64,000 bases of DNA from Haliea sp964022665 (GCA_964022665.1 CAXIDF010000003.1:186001-250000), one strand, 5' to 3'; counted from the first letter of the stretch, positions 25,245 through 34,480 are shown. The notes: generated by a model not told the origin, from the letters alone. Numbers and translations: made by a program.

Positions 25245-26492
25245 TCAATCCCAGTTCAGCGCGCCGCCGGTCTGGTATTCGATGACCCGGGTCTCAAAGA
25301 AGTTTTTCTCTTTGCGCAGGTCCATGATCTCGCTCATCCACGGGAACGGGTTCTGCACCCCGGGGAACTGCTCGGGCAGGCCGAGCTGCGACAGCCGGCG
25401 GTTGGCAATGAAGTGCAGGTATTCTTCCATCATGGCGGCATTCATGCCCAGCACCCCGCGCGGCATGGTGTCGCGTGCGTATTCGATCTCCAACTGGGTG
25501 CCTTCGAGAATCATCTGGATCACTTCCTGCTGGAAGGCCTCGGTCCACAGGTGCGGGTTCTCCAGCTTGATCTGGTTGATCACGTCGATACCGAAGTTCA
25601 GGTGCATGGACTCGTCGCGCAGGATGTACTGGAATTGCTCCGCAACGCCGGTCATCTTGTTGCGCCGCCCCATGGAGAGGATCTGGGTAAAGCCGCAGTA
25701 GAAGAAAATGCCTTCGGTAACGGCGTAGAAACCGATCAGATTGCGCAGCAGGGTCTGGTCGTTTTCCGTGGTGCCCGTTTTGAAGCTGGGGTCCGACAGG
25801 TGGTGGGTATGGCCCAGGCTCCAGGTGGCTTTCTTGGCCACCGAGGGCACCTCGCGGTACATGTTGAAGACCTCGCCCTCGTCCATGCCCAGTGACTCGA
25901 TGCAGTACTGGTAGGCGTGGGTGTGGATGGCTTCCTCAAACGCCTGGCGCAGCAGGTACTGGCGGCACTCGGGGTTGGTGATCAGGCGGTAGATGCCCAG
26001 CACCAGGTTGTTGGCGACCAGGGAGTCTGCGGTGGAGAAGTAGCCCAGGCTGCGCTTGATGATGCGCCGCTCATCCTCGGACAGGCCGTCGCTGCTCTTC
26101 CAGGTGGACACGTCGGCCGTCATATTGATTTCCTGCGGCATCCAGTGGTTGGCGCAGCCATCGATGTACTTCTGCCAGGCCCAGTCGTATTTGAAAGGCA
26201 CCAGCTGGTTGAGGTCGGCGCGGCAGTTGATCATCGCTTTCTCGTCTACCGAGACCCGCGCTGCGCCCATTTCCAGTTCTTCCAGCCCGGGTGCTACATC
26301 GAGCGCTTCCACGGCACGCGCCGCGGCCGCCACGTTGGCCGCGGCGGTCGGTGCAACGGGCGCGGCGGCCGGTGTCGGAGCAGCCGCGGCGGCGACAGGT
26401 GCCTCTTCCTGCGGTGGCGGGGGTGGCGGCGCCTTTGCCGGTGCTGCAGCGGCGTGATTGTCGTCGGTGTGGTAGTCGTCCCAGCTCAACAT
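25245..26492 (-). CDS. nrdB: Class Ia ribonucleotide reductase, beta subunit
   Basis: NrdB houses the diiron-tyrosyl radical that drives reduction of ribonucleotides with NrdA. Metal ligands and radical site are visible: Asp in STADSLVANN, Glu/His and the radical Tyr in EEAIHTHAYQYC, Glu in EGIFFYCGF, and Glu/His in RDESMHLNF. The 415-residue protein begins MLSWDDY and then has an unusually long Ala/Pro-rich extension to about residue 60 before the core. The C-terminal tail (GGALNWD) is the part that docks on NrdA. It follows nrdA by 52 bases. Confidence 0.97.
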   Translation of the reverse strand: MLSWDDYHTDDNHAAAAPAKAPPPPPPQEEAPVAAAAAPTPAAAPVAPTAAANVAAAARAVEALDVAPGLEELEMGAARVSVDEKAMINCRADLNQLVPFKYDWAWQKYIDGCANHWMPQEINMTADVSTWKSSDGLSEDERRIIKRSLGYFSTADSLVANNLVLGIYRLITNPECRQYLLRQAFEEAIHTHAYQYCIESLGMDEGEVFNMYREVPSVAKKATWSLGHTHHLSDPSFKTGTTENDQTLLRNLIGFYAVTEGIFFYCGFTQILSMGRRNKMTGVAEQFQYILRDESMHLNFGIDVINQIKLENPHLWTEAFQQEVIQMILEGTQLEIEYARDTMPRGVLGMNAAMMEEYLHFIANRRLSQLGLPEQFPGVQNPFPWMSEIMDLRKEKNFFETRVIEYQTGGALNWD

Positions 26493-26544
26493 GTGCTGTT
26501 GTCCTTTTGCCTAGTCTGTTGTGTCAGTGGTGATGTGGCCCGCC

Positions 26545-29427
26545 TTACTGGCAGGCCTCGCAGTCCGGGTCATCCAGCGAGCATGCGGTCGGCACGGCCG
26601 CCGGTGCCGCCTGCACGGTCTGGCCGCCTGAGGACACCTTGTTCAGGTTGCCGGTGCTGATGGTGGATTTCTCCGTGCCGGTGGCCGCCAGCGAGCGCAG
26701 GTAGTAGGTGGTTTTCAGGCCGCTGTACCACGCCATGCGATAGGTGACGTCCAGCTTCTTGCCACTGGCGTTGTTGATGTACAGGTTCAGCGACTGGGCC
26801 TGGTCAATCCACTTCTGGCGGCGGCTGGCAGCGTCCACCAGCCAGCGGGGCTCCACCTCGAATGCCGTGGCGTAAATGGCCTTGAGGTCAGCCGGCACGC
26901 GGTCGATGGCCTGTACGCTGCCGTCGTAGTACTTGAGGTCGTTGACCATCACCCCATCCCACAGCCCGCGCGCTTTCAGGTCGTTCACCAGGTAGGGGTT
27001 GACCACGGTGAACTCGCCGGAGAGGTTCGATTTCACGTACAGGTTCTGGTACGTGGGCTCAATGGACTGCGATACCCCGGTGATGTTGGCAATGGTTGCC
27101 GTGGGGGCAATGGCCATCACGTTGGAGTTGCGCATGCCGCGCTCCCGCACCGCTGCACGCAGGCTGTCCCAGTCGAGCGAGGTGCTGCGGTCGACCTGGA
27201 TATAGTCGGCGCCGCGCTGCTCGATGAGTATTCCCAGCGAGTCGATGGGGAAGATGCCCCGGCTCCACAGGGAGCCCTCGTAGCTGGAGTAAGCGCCGCG
27301 CTCGGCTGCCAGTTCACTGGAGGCCTCGATGGCGTAGTAGCTGATGGCCTCCATGGAGCTGTCAGCGAAGGTGACTGCCTGCTCCGAGCCGTAGGCGATG
27401 TGCTGACGGTAGAGGGCATCCTGAAAGCCCATCAGGCCGAGGCCGACGGGGCGGTGGCGCAGGTTGGAGCGCTCCGCCTGCGGCACCGAGTAGTAATTGA
27501 TGTCGATGACGTTATCCAGCATGCGCACAGCCGTGCGCACGGTCTTGCGCAGCTTGTCGAGATCGAGGCCATTCTCGCCCACGTGCTGGGGCAGGTTGAT
27601 TGAACCGAGGTTGCAGACGGCGATTTCGTCCTTGCTGGTGTTGAGGGTGATTTCGGTACACAGGTTGGATGAGTGCACAACGCCGACGTGCTGTTGCGGT
27701 GACCGCAGGTTGCAGGGGTCCTTGAAAGTCATCCAGGGGTGGCCCGTTTCAAACAGCATCGCCAGCATCTTGCGCCACAGGTTCTGTGCGCGCACGGTTT
27801 TGTGCAGCTTGAGCTTGCCGGCGCGCGCCTGCTCCTCGTACCAGGTGTAGCGTTCCTCAAAGGCGCGACCGTACAGGTCGTGCAGGTCAGGCACGTCGTT
27901 GGGTGAGAACAGGGTCCACTCGGCGTCGTCGAATACACGCTTCATGAACAGGTCGGGGATCCAGTTGGCGGAGTTCATGTCGTGGGTGCGGCGGCGGTCA
28001 TCGCCGGTGTTCTTGCGCAGCTCCACGAATTCCTCGATGTCCATGTGCCAGGTTTCCAGGTAGGCACACACCGCGCCCTTGCGTTTGCCGCCCTGGTTGA
28101 CCGCCACGGCGGTGTCGTTCACCACCTTGAGGAAGGGCACCACACCCTGGCTTTTGCCGTTGGTGCCCTTGATGTAGGAGCCCAATGCGCGTACCGGGGT
28201 CCAGTCGTTGCCGAGGCCACCGGCAAACTTGGACAGCATGGCGTTGTCCTGAATGGCGCCGAAAATGCCGTGCAGGTCATCGGGCACGGTGGTGAGGTAG
28301 CAGGACGACAGCTGCGGCCGCAGGGTGCCGGCATTGAACAGCGTGGGGGTGGAGCTCATGTAGTCGAAAGACGACAGCAACTGGTAGAACTCGATCGCCC
28401 GCGCCTCGCGGTCCGCTTCCTCGCTGGCCAGGCCCATGGCCACGCGCATGAAGAATACCTGGGGCAGCTCGATGCGCACATCGTTGCTGTGGATGAAGTA
28501 GCGGTCGTAGAGGGTTTGCAGGCCCAGGTAGGTGAACTGCAGGTCGCGCTCGGGCAGCAGGGCCTGGCCGAGCCGTTCGAGGTCGAATTGCGCGAGCTTC
28601 GGGTCCAGCAGCTCCAGTTCGACACCGCGCTGGATGTAGGCGGGGAGCGCCTTGGCATAGAGCTGGCTCATTTCGCCCTGGGTGGCGGCCTGGGCCACGC
28701 CGAGGAAGCCCAGGGCTTCGGCGCGGAGGTTGTCGCAGAGCAGGCGGGCGGCCACGTAGGTGTAGTTGGGTTCTTTCTCGATCATGGTGCGCGCGGTAAT
28801 CACCAGCGAGGTGGCCAGCTCCGCGGCGGTCACGCCGTCGTACAGGTTGCGCAGGGCCTCATCGATGATCTGCGTGCTGCTGACGTCGGTGAGGTTGCTG
28901 CAGGCTTCCGTGACCACGGTGTGCAGGCGCTCCAGGTCCAGCGGTGCACGGCTGCCATCGGCCTGTATCACCGTGATGTTGCCGGCGGCTTCCTGCGCGG
29001 CGGGAGACAGCGCCTTGCGTGCGGCTCGCTTACGCGCCTGCTCCTCGCGATAGATGACGTAGTCGCGTGCGATCTTGTGTTCGCCCGCGCGCATCAGAGC
29101 CAGTTCCACCTGATCCTGAATGTCCTCGATATGCACGGTGCCACCGGATGGCATGCGGCGGCGGAAGGTAGCGGCCACCTGGTCGGTCAGCTTGGCGACG
29201 GTTTCGTGAATGCGGCTTGATGCCGCAGCGGTGCCACCTTCCACCGCGAGAAACGCCTTGGTGATGGCGACGGATATCTTGCTTTCTTCAAAGGTCACAA
29301 CCATGCCGTTGCGCTTGATAACGCGCAGCTGCCCGGGTGCAGTTGTGGCGATACTGCCGGGCACCGGGTTGGCATCGCCACTGGACAGAGTGGCAGGGCT
29401 GCTGCTGGGGGTGGTTTCGGTGTGCAT
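26545..29427 (-). CDS. nrdA: Class Ia ribonucleotide reductase, alpha subunit
   Basis: NrdA reduces ribonucleoside diphosphates to deoxy forms. In 960 residues it has two N-terminal ATP-cone regions, the first around 30-125 (VIKRNGMVVTFEESKIS) and the second around 150-240 (VIQADGSRAPLDLERL). The catalytic core has a redox Cys in LSSCYLTTVPDDL, the NLCTE thiyl/Glu site and VCNLGSINL. The mobile C-terminal pair ends DPDCEACQ. I use the ATG at 29425-29427 with GGAG upstream; a longer frame lacks a ribosome site. Tandem cones suggest allosteric control by nucleotide-driven oligomerisation, as in Pseudomonas NrdA. Confidence 0.97.
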   Translation of the reverse strand: MHTETTPSSSPATLSSGDANPVPGSIATTAPGQLRVIKRNGMVVTFEESKISVAITKAFLAVEGGTAAASSRIHETVAKLTDQVAATFRRRMPSGGTVHIEDIQDQVELALMRAGEHKIARDYVIYREEQARKRAARKALSPAAQEAAGNITVIQADGSRAPLDLERLHTVVTEACSNLTDVSSTQIIDEALRNLYDGVTAAELATSLVITARTMIEKEPNYTYVAARLLCDNLRAEALGFLGVAQAATQGEMSQLYAKALPAYIQRGVELELLDPKLAQFDLERLGQALLPERDLQFTYLGLQTLYDRYFIHSNDVRIELPQVFFMRVAMGLASEEADREARAIEFYQLLSSFDYMSSTPTLFNAGTLRPQLSSCYLTTVPDDLHGIFGAIQDNAMLSKFAGGLGNDWTPVRALGSYIKGTNGKSQGVVPFLKVVNDTAVAVNQGGKRKGAVCAYLETWHMDIEEFVELRKNTGDDRRRTHDMNSANWIPDLFMKRVFDDAEWTLFSPNDVPDLHDLYGRAFEERYTWYEEQARAGKLKLHKTVRAQNLWRKMLAMLFETGHPWMTFKDPCNLRSPQQHVGVVHSSNLCTEITLNTSKDEIAVCNLGSINLPQHVGENGLDLDKLRKTVRTAVRMLDNVIDINYYSVPQAERSNLRHRPVGLGLMGFQDALYRQHIAYGSEQAVTFADSSMEAISYYAIEASSELAAERGAYSSYEGSLWSRGIFPIDSLGILIEQRGADYIQVDRSTSLDWDSLRAAVRERGMRNSNVMAIAPTATIANITGVSQSIEPTYQNLYVKSNLSGEFTVVNPYLVNDLKARGLWDGVMVNDLKYYDGSVQAIDRVPADLKAIYATAFEVEPRWLVDAASRRQKWIDQAQSLNLYINNASGKKLDVTYRMAWYSGLKTTYYLRSLAATGTEKSTISTGNLNKVSSGGQTVQAAPAAVPTACSLDDPDCEACQ

Positions 29428-29474
29428 AGAGTCTCCGTGCGGCGCGGGGCTGGCGGCCTTTTTTGTTGTCGAGG

Positions 29475-29520
29475 CCCCACATATTGGGGTTTTCGAAGGG
29501 GTGAAGCACAAGATAATGCG
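29475..29520. promoter_or_regulatory. Two candidate NrdR boxes upstream of nrdA
   Basis: CCCCACATATTGGGG (29475-29489) is a palindrome with five-base arms, and GCACAAGATAATGCG (29506-29520) is a weaker one. Their centres are 31 bases apart, three helical turns, which is the spacing typical of paired NrdR boxes at nrd promoters. Both resemble the AT-centred NrdR consensus. The rest of the 290-base gap 29428-29717 shows AT-rich DNA near 29678-29700 but no gene. Confidence 0.5.
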
Positions 29521-29717
29521 ACCAGAGGGGCAATGCAAGGCCGCAAGGCTGGGTTTATCTTGTGGATAACGTGTGGGCGAAAGAGTAGGTCTGCGCCCAC
29601 TTACCCCACAGGCCGCTATGAGCTTGAAGTTGGCCCGACACGGTGGCCAGGGGAGCGGAATCTGGCGGCCAATGAATAATTTATTATAAGAATTCGGGGA
29701 AATAGGCGCCCCGGTTA

Positions 29718-30629
29718 TTAGCCTCCCTGCAGCAGAAATTCCAGCAGCGCTTTCTGGGCGTGCAGCCGGTTTTCGGCCTCGTCCCAGATCACCGTATCCG
29801 GCGCGTCCATAAGGCCGGCACTGATCTCTTCGCCCCGGTGCGCTGGCAGGCAGTGCAGGTATAGCGCATCGCTGGCTGCGTGTGCCATCAGCGCCTCATT
29901 GACCTGGAAGGGTGCAAACTGGCGGGCACGGGTCTGCTGTTCTTTCTCCTGCCCCATGGAGGCCCAGACATCGGTGACCACCAGGTCCGCATCGCGCACG
30001 GCAGTCACCGGGTCGTGGCTCAGTTCCACGCGGTCGCGGTTGTTGTGCAGCAGGTCGGCGCGGGGCTCAAAGCCGGGGGGGCAGGCGATGCGCAGCCTGA
30101 AGTCGAACTGTCGTGCCGCGTTGATGTAGGACTGGCACATGTTGTTGCCGTCGCCCACCCAGGCCGCCGTCTTGCCGGCCATGGGCCCGCGGTGTTCCTG
30201 CCAGGTTTGCATGTCTGCGAGCAGCTGGCAGGGATGGAAGTCATCCGTCAATGCGTTGATCACGGGCACCGAGGAGTAGGCTGCAAAGCGCTCCACGATA
30301 TCGTGTCCGAAGGTTCGGATCATCACCACATCGACCATGGAGGAAATCACTCGTGCACTGTCCTCGACCGGCTCGCCGCGGCCCAGTTGGGTGTCCTGCG
30401 GCGACAGGAACATGGCGTGGCCGCCGAGCTGTGCCATGCCGGCCTCAAAGGAGACGCGCGTGCGCGTGGAAGACTTGGCAAAAATCATCCCCAGCACCTT
30501 GCCCGGAAACTGACGCTGATCCTCACCGGCGCGGTGCGCTTTTTTCATGTCGCTGGCGCGGTCAATCAGTGCCTGCAATTCGTCGGGGCTGAAGTCGAGC
30601 AGGGTGAGGAAGTGCCGGGGTGACGCCAT
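29718..30629 (-). CDS. argF: Ornithine carbamoyltransferase
   Basis: ArgF transfers carbamoyl phosphate to ornithine to give citrulline in arginine synthesis. The 303-residue protein shows the carbamoyl-phosphate loop SSTRTRVSFE near 50, the ornithine-side HPCQLLADMQT near 135, the SMG-like loop ASMGQE, and HCLPAHRGEEIS near 265. The start at 30629 has AGGAT upstream and gives the usual family length; an ATG five codons earlier is possible. It lies 30 bases after argD. Confidence 0.96.
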   Translation of the reverse strand: MASPRHFLTLLDFSPDELQALIDRASDMKKAHRAGEDQRQFPGKVLGMIFAKSSTRTRVSFEAGMAQLGGHAMFLSPQDTQLGRGEPVEDSARVISSMVDVVMIRTFGHDIVERFAAYSSVPVINALTDDFHPCQLLADMQTWQEHRGPMAGKTAAWVGDGNNMCQSYINAARQFDFRLRIACPPGFEPRADLLHNNRDRVELSHDPVTAVRDADLVVTDVWASMGQEKEQQTRARQFAPFQVNEALMAHAASDALYLHCLPAHRGEEISAGLMDAPDTVIWDEAENRLHAQKALLEFLLQGG

Positions 30630-30659
30630 GGGATTATCCTGCAAAAGCGGTGCCGGGCT

Positions 30660-31826
30660 TCACTCGAAGTCCCGGATCAGTTTAATGAGGCCTGTGGCCA
30701 GTTCGTCCAGGTGCTCGTCGCTACAGATGAGCGGGGGCAGCAGGCGGATGGTGTTGCCCGCGGTCACGTTGATCAGCAGCCCGGCGGCCAGCGCGCGGCC
30801 CACCAGCTCGCCGCAATCGCGGTTCAATTGCACGCCGATCATCAGGCCGCGCCCGCGCAGCTCGACCAGGCTCTCGCAGCCCTGCAGTCCGTCTGCCAGC
30901 TGCTGCCGCAGGCGCGCACCGGCAGCGGTAGCGCGCTCGGCGAGACCCTCGTTGACCACGGTGTTGACCACAGCCAGCCCCGCAGCACAGGCCAGCGGGT
31001 TGCCGCCGTAGGTGGAACCGTGGTGGCCGGCCTTGAATACCGTGGCCGCCGCCCCGTGCGCCAGACAGGCGCCGATCGGTACGCCGTTGCCCAGGCCTTT
31101 TGCCGTGGTGATCACATCCGGAACCACGCCCATGCCCTGGCAGGCAAAGTAGTGGCCGGCGCGGCCGTTCCCGCACTGCACTTCATCGAGCATCAGCAGC
31201 CAGCCGCGGTCGTCGCACAGCGCCCGCAGGCCCTGCATGAAGGCGTCGTCGGCGACGCGAATGCCGCCCTCACCCTGAATGGGTTCCACCAGTACGGCCA
31301 CCACATCCGGGTTGTTGGCGGCAATCTGTTGCACGGCGGCGAGGTCGCTGAGCGGCGCCCGGATGAAACCTGAGACCAGGGGTTCAAAGCCGGCCTGGAT
31401 TTTGCGGTTGCCAGTGGCACTGAGGGTTGCCAGGGTGCGCCCGTGGAAGGCGTTCTCGAACACAATCACGGCGGGCTTGTCCACGCCGCGCTGGTGGCCA
31501 TACAGGCGGGCCAGCTTGATGGCGGCTTCGTTGGCCTCCGCGCCGGAGTTGCAGAAGAAGGCGGTTTCCATGCCGGACACCGCAGTCAAGGCATCCGCCA
31601 GCGCTTCCTGCCCGGCAATGTGGTACAGGTTCGAGGTGTGCAGCAGGCGTGCGGCCTGTTGCTGGATAGCCTCGGTTACCGCTGGGTGGGCGTGTCCCAG
31701 GTTGGTGACACTGATGCCCGACAGTGCATCCAGGTAGCGTCGGCCATCGGTATCCACCAGGTAGACACCTTCTCCGTGACTGAACGTCACGGGCAGCCTT
31801 GCATAGGTTTGCATCAACGCGGACAC
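30660..31826 (-). CDS. argD: Acetylornithine aminotransferase
   Basis: This fold-type I PLP enzyme converts N-acetylglutamate semialdehyde to N-acetylornithine. Landmarks are SGISVTNLGHAHPAV, FCNSGAEANEAAIKLARLYG, the cofactor-binding LDEVQCGNGRAG, and the PLP lysine in TTAKGLGNG. I place the start at a GTG (31824-31826) with GGGAG upstream, giving 388 residues; an ATG four codons later is a close alternative. It leads the argDF operon. Confidence 0.93.
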   Translation of the reverse strand: MSALMQTYARLPVTFSHGEGVYLVDTDGRRYLDALSGISVTNLGHAHPAVTEAIQQQAARLLHTSNLYHIAGQEALADALTAVSGMETAFFCNSGAEANEAAIKLARLYGHQRGVDKPAVIVFENAFHGRTLATLSATGNRKIQAGFEPLVSGFIRAPLSDLAAVQQIAANNPDVVAVLVEPIQGEGGIRVADDAFMQGLRALCDDRGWLLMLDEVQCGNGRAGHYFACQGMGVVPDVITTAKGLGNGVPIGACLAHGAAATVFKAGHHGSTYGGNPLACAAGLAVVNTVVNEGLAERATAAGARLRQQLADGLQGCESLVELRGRGLMIGVQLNRDCGELVGRALAAGLLINVTAGNTIRLLPPLICSDEHLDELATGLIKLIRDFE

Positions 31827-31870
31827 CGGTTCTTCTCCCAATGGCAGGGCCCAGGCGGGGCCCCAGAAAC

Positions 31871-31894
31871 GCAAAAAGGCAGCGCTAGCTGCCT
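31871..31894 (-). terminator. Hairpin with T5 run at the start of the argDF leader
   Basis: AGGCAGC pairs with GCTGCCT around a 4-base loop (31877-31894). On the minus strand it is followed directly by TTTTTG. It begins only about 6 bases after the predicted transcription start. It has terminator form but is unusually promoter-proximal; it may be an early pause or attenuation site, or a 5'-stabilising stem. Confidence 0.5.
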
Positions 31895-31906
31895 GTCAGA
31901 CAGGAG

Positions 31907-31935
31907 ATATTAGCGGCATTTCGCGAGCTTGGCAA
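31907..31935 (-). promoter_or_regulatory. Strong sigma-70 promoter of argDF
   Basis: On the minus strand, TTGCCA (35 to 30 of 319xx) and TAATAT (31912 to 31907) are separated by exactly 17 bases. Transcription should start near 31900, about 75 bases before the argD GTG. Confidence 0.75.
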
Positions 31936-32109
31936 TTTTCTTGCCGGGGCTCGCGCGCAGCTGTTGGCGCCCGCCCGTCAACACAACCCGGTGGTTTAGC
32001 CGCAGGGGTTAACACGCCGCAAGCTGCCTGCGTTTTCGCGCCAGATCGGGTAAACTTCCGCGTTCCGTTCTGGTCCAACGATCAATCTCAACAACAGGCG
32101 TCAAACACC

Positions 32110-32439
32110 ATGGATATTCTCGACACCATCAAGGAACAGATTCAGAGCAACAGCATCCTGCTGTACATGAAAGGTTCTCCCAATCAGCCCCAATGCGGCT
32201 TTTCAGCGCAAACGGTGCAGGCCCTTATGGCCTGTGGTGAGCGTTTCGCCTATGTGGACGTGTTGTCCAACCCCGATGTGCGTGCCAACCTGCCCAAATA
32301 CGCCAACTGGCCGACTTTCCCCCAGCTGTGGATCAGCGGCGAGCTGATTGGCGGTTGCGACATCGTGACCGAAATGCACGCCAGTGGTGAACTGCAGGCG
32401 CTGGTCAAGGAAGCTGCGGCAGCCCAGAGCGCCAGCTGA
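32110..32439 (+). CDS. grxD: Monothiol glutaredoxin, Grx4 type
   Basis: The 109-residue protein has the monothiol active site QCGFS in SPNQPQCGFSAQTVQAL near 24-40, the glutathione-binding WPTFPQLWISGELIGGCDI, and the family's length. Grx4 binds a bridging 2Fe-2S cluster, often with BolA-type partners, and delivers clusters. It is monocistronic and diverges from argDF across a 280-base gap that holds the argD promoter and otherwise no gene. Confidence 0.97.
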   Translation: MDILDTIKEQIQSNSILLYMKGSPNQPQCGFSAQTVQALMACGERFAYVDVLSNPDVRANLPKYANWPTFPQLWISGELIGGCDIVTEMHASGELQALVKEAAAAQSAS

Positions 32440-32445
32440 TTCTCT

Positions 32446-32473
32446 GGCCCGGGTGTTCCGGGCCCCGGCTCCT
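32446..32473 (+). terminator. Rho-independent terminator after grxD
   Basis: GGCCCGG (32446-32452) and CCGGGCC (32458-32464) form a 7-bp stem with a 5-base loop, followed by a CCTTTT tract near 32471-32476. Confidence 0.65.
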
Positions 32474-32514
32474 TTTCCCCTCGGCAGATTGGCGCACCCG
32501 CGACGGGCTTCAGG

Positions 32515-32520
32515 TATAAT
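32515..32520 (+). promoter_or_regulatory. Consensus -10 box of the proA-nadD-rsfS-rlmH operon
   Basis: A perfect TATAAT lies 30 bases before the proA ATG and is followed by a GC-rich discriminator. The nearest -35-like hexamer (TTGGCG at about 32489) has a 20-base spacer, so the -35 is weak or activator-assisted. Confidence 0.5.
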
Positions 32521-32549
32521 CGGGCGCGATCGCGGGTACGGGAACAGGA

Positions 32550-33806
32550 ATGAGCATCGAGCACTACATGCAGGGATTGGGCGCTGCCGCACGGGCCGCG
32601 TCGCGGCAGTTGGCTGCATCGACTACCGCACAGCGCAATGCGGCGCTGCTGGCAACGTGCGACGCGCTGGATGGCGCGCGTGACTCGCTGGCGCAGGCCA
32701 ATGCGGAGGATCTTGCCCGCGGTCGTGAGCGTGGCCTGGATGCGGCGCTTCTCGACCGGCTGGAACTCACGCCAGTGCGCATCGACGGCATGTTGCAGGG
32801 GTTGCGGCAGGTCGCGGCGCTCGCCGACCCTGTCGGCAGCATCAGTGACGTCAATCGGATGCCCAGTGGCATCCAGGTGGGCCACATGCGGGTACCGCTG
32901 GGCGTTATCGGCATCATCTACGAGGCGCGCCCCAACGTCACTGTGGAGGCGGCCAGCCTGTGCCTCAAATCCGGCAACGCGACCATTTTGCGCGGCGGCT
33001 CGGAGTCGCTGGCCTCCAACCGTGCTATTGCGGCCTGTATTGCCACAGGGCTTGAACAGGCGGGCCTGCCGGCGGCGGCGGTGCAGGTGGTGGACACCGC
33101 CGACCGCGCCGCGGTGGGTGCCCTGATCAGCATGCCCGAACACGTGGACGTGATTATTCCGCGCGGCGGCAAAAGCCTGATCGAGCGCATCAGCCGCGAG
33201 GCCCGTGTGCCCGTGATCAAACATCTCGATGGTGTTTGCCACGTCTATGTTGATGCCGGTGCGGAGCATGCCATGGCGCTGGCGATCGCGGTGAACGCCA
33301 AGACTCACCGTTACGGCACCTGCAATACCATGGAAACCCTGCTCGTCGACGCCAGTGAGGCGGTCGCCTTGCTGCCGCAACTGGCCGCGGCATTTGCGGC
33401 CAAAGGGGTGGAATTGCGTGGCTGTGAACGCAGCTGTGCGCTGTTGCCGGGCACGCGGGAGGCCACCGAACAGGACTGGTATGAAGAATACCTGGCCCCT
33501 GTCCTTGCCCTGCGCATTGTCGAGGGCCTGGACGAGGCCATTGCCCATATCAATCACTATGGTTCACAGCATACCGACAGCATTGTCACGCGCGATCACG
33601 GGCGCGCCATGCGGTTCCTGCGAGAGGTGGATTCCAGCTCGGTGATGATCAACGCCTCCACGCGCTTCGCGGACGGGTTTGAATACGGCCTGGGCGCGGA
33701 AATCGGCATTTCCACTGATAAACTGCATGCCCGCGGGCCGGTGGGTCTGGAGGGGCTGACCTCACGCAAGTACGTGGTATTCGGTGAGGGGCAGGTTCGC
33801 AGTTGA
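32550..33806 (+). CDS. proA: Gamma-glutamyl phosphate reductase
   Basis: ProA is the second enzyme of proline synthesis and reduces gamma-glutamyl phosphate to the semialdehyde with NADPH. The 418-residue protein has the aldehyde-dehydrogenase-like fold with YEARPNVTVEAASLCLKSGN near 130-150 and catalytic Cys in THRYGTCNTMETLLV near 250. The C-terminus ends LTSRKYVVFG, as typical. proB is not in the window. The stop overlaps the nadD TTG start. Confidence 0.97.
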   Translation: MSIEHYMQGLGAAARAASRQLAASTTAQRNAALLATCDALDGARDSLAQANAEDLARGRERGLDAALLDRLELTPVRIDGMLQGLRQVAALADPVGSISDVNRMPSGIQVGHMRVPLGVIGIIYEARPNVTVEAASLCLKSGNATILRGGSESLASNRAIAACIATGLEQAGLPAAAVQVVDTADRAAVGALISMPEHVDVIIPRGGKSLIERISREARVPVIKHLDGVCHVYVDAGAEHAMALAIAVNAKTHRYGTCNTMETLLVDASEAVALLPQLAAAFAAKGVELRGCERSCALLPGTREATEQDWYEEYLAPVLALRIVEGLDEAIAHINHYGSQHTDSIVTRDHGRAMRFLREVDSSSVMINASTRFADGFEYGLGAEIGISTDKLHARGPVGLEGLTSRKYVVFGEGQVRS

Positions 33807-34480
33807 CGCCGTGCGAGGCCAGTGGTGCCCCGGTTGCCGTCCTCGGCGGAACCTTCAACCCCATACACAACGGCCACCTGCGCTCCGCGCTGGAGCTGGT
33901 TGAGCACCTGGGGCTCGCCCACCTGCATCTTATGCCCTGCGCCACACCGCCGCACCGCGCAACACCGCAGTGCCCGGCAGCCCAGCGTGCCGACATGGTG
34001 GAGCTGGCGATTGGCGGCGAGCCGAGGTTGCGTTGTGACCGTCGCGAGCTGCAGCGCAGCGGTACATCGTGGACTATCGACAGCCTGGAGGAACTGCGCG
34101 CGGAGTACGGCCCGCAGCGCAGCCTGAGCCTGGTGATGGGGTGCGATGCGGTGCAGGGGCTGGATCGCTGGCATCGTTGGCAGGACCTGCTGGAGTTTGC
34201 GCATATCGTGGTGATCGCGCGCCCCGGTTGGCACTTGCCAGCGCAGGGGGAGGTGGCGACTTGGCTGGCCGCACACGGTGTAGCCGAGCCTTCAGCCCTG
34301 CAGCAGCGACCTGCAGGGGGTGTGCTGGTGCTGCAATTGCGGCCCCTGGCAATTTCCTCAACCGAGATTCGCGCCCTGTGTGCCAGCGGGCGATCCCCCC
34401 GTTATCTGCTCCCCGAGCCGGTACTGGACTATATTGAAAGGCATCAACTGTACGCTGCTGCCGCTGATATTCATTTTTGA
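33803..34480 (+). CDS. nadD: Nicotinate-nucleotide adenylyltransferase
   Basis: NadD adenylylates nicotinate mononucleotide in NAD synthesis. The 225-residue protein has the nucleotidyltransferase motif GGTFNPIHNGHLRSALE near 15-31, the middle LVMGCDAVQGLDRW, and the C-terminal ISSTEIRALCASG that contacts ATP. The apparent start is TTG, overlapping the proA stop by 4 bases, so translation is coupled. Confidence 0.95.
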   Translation: MTPCEASGAPVAVLGGTFNPIHNGHLRSALELVEHLGLAHLHLMPCATPPHRATPQCPAAQRADMVELAIGGEPRLRCDRRELQRSGTSWTIDSLEELRAEYGPQRSLSLVMGCDAVQGLDRWHRWQDLLEFAHIVVIARPGWHLPAQGEVATWLAAHGVAEPSALQQRPAGGVLVLQLRPLAISSTEIRALCASGRSPRYLLPEPVLDYIERHQLYAAAADIHF

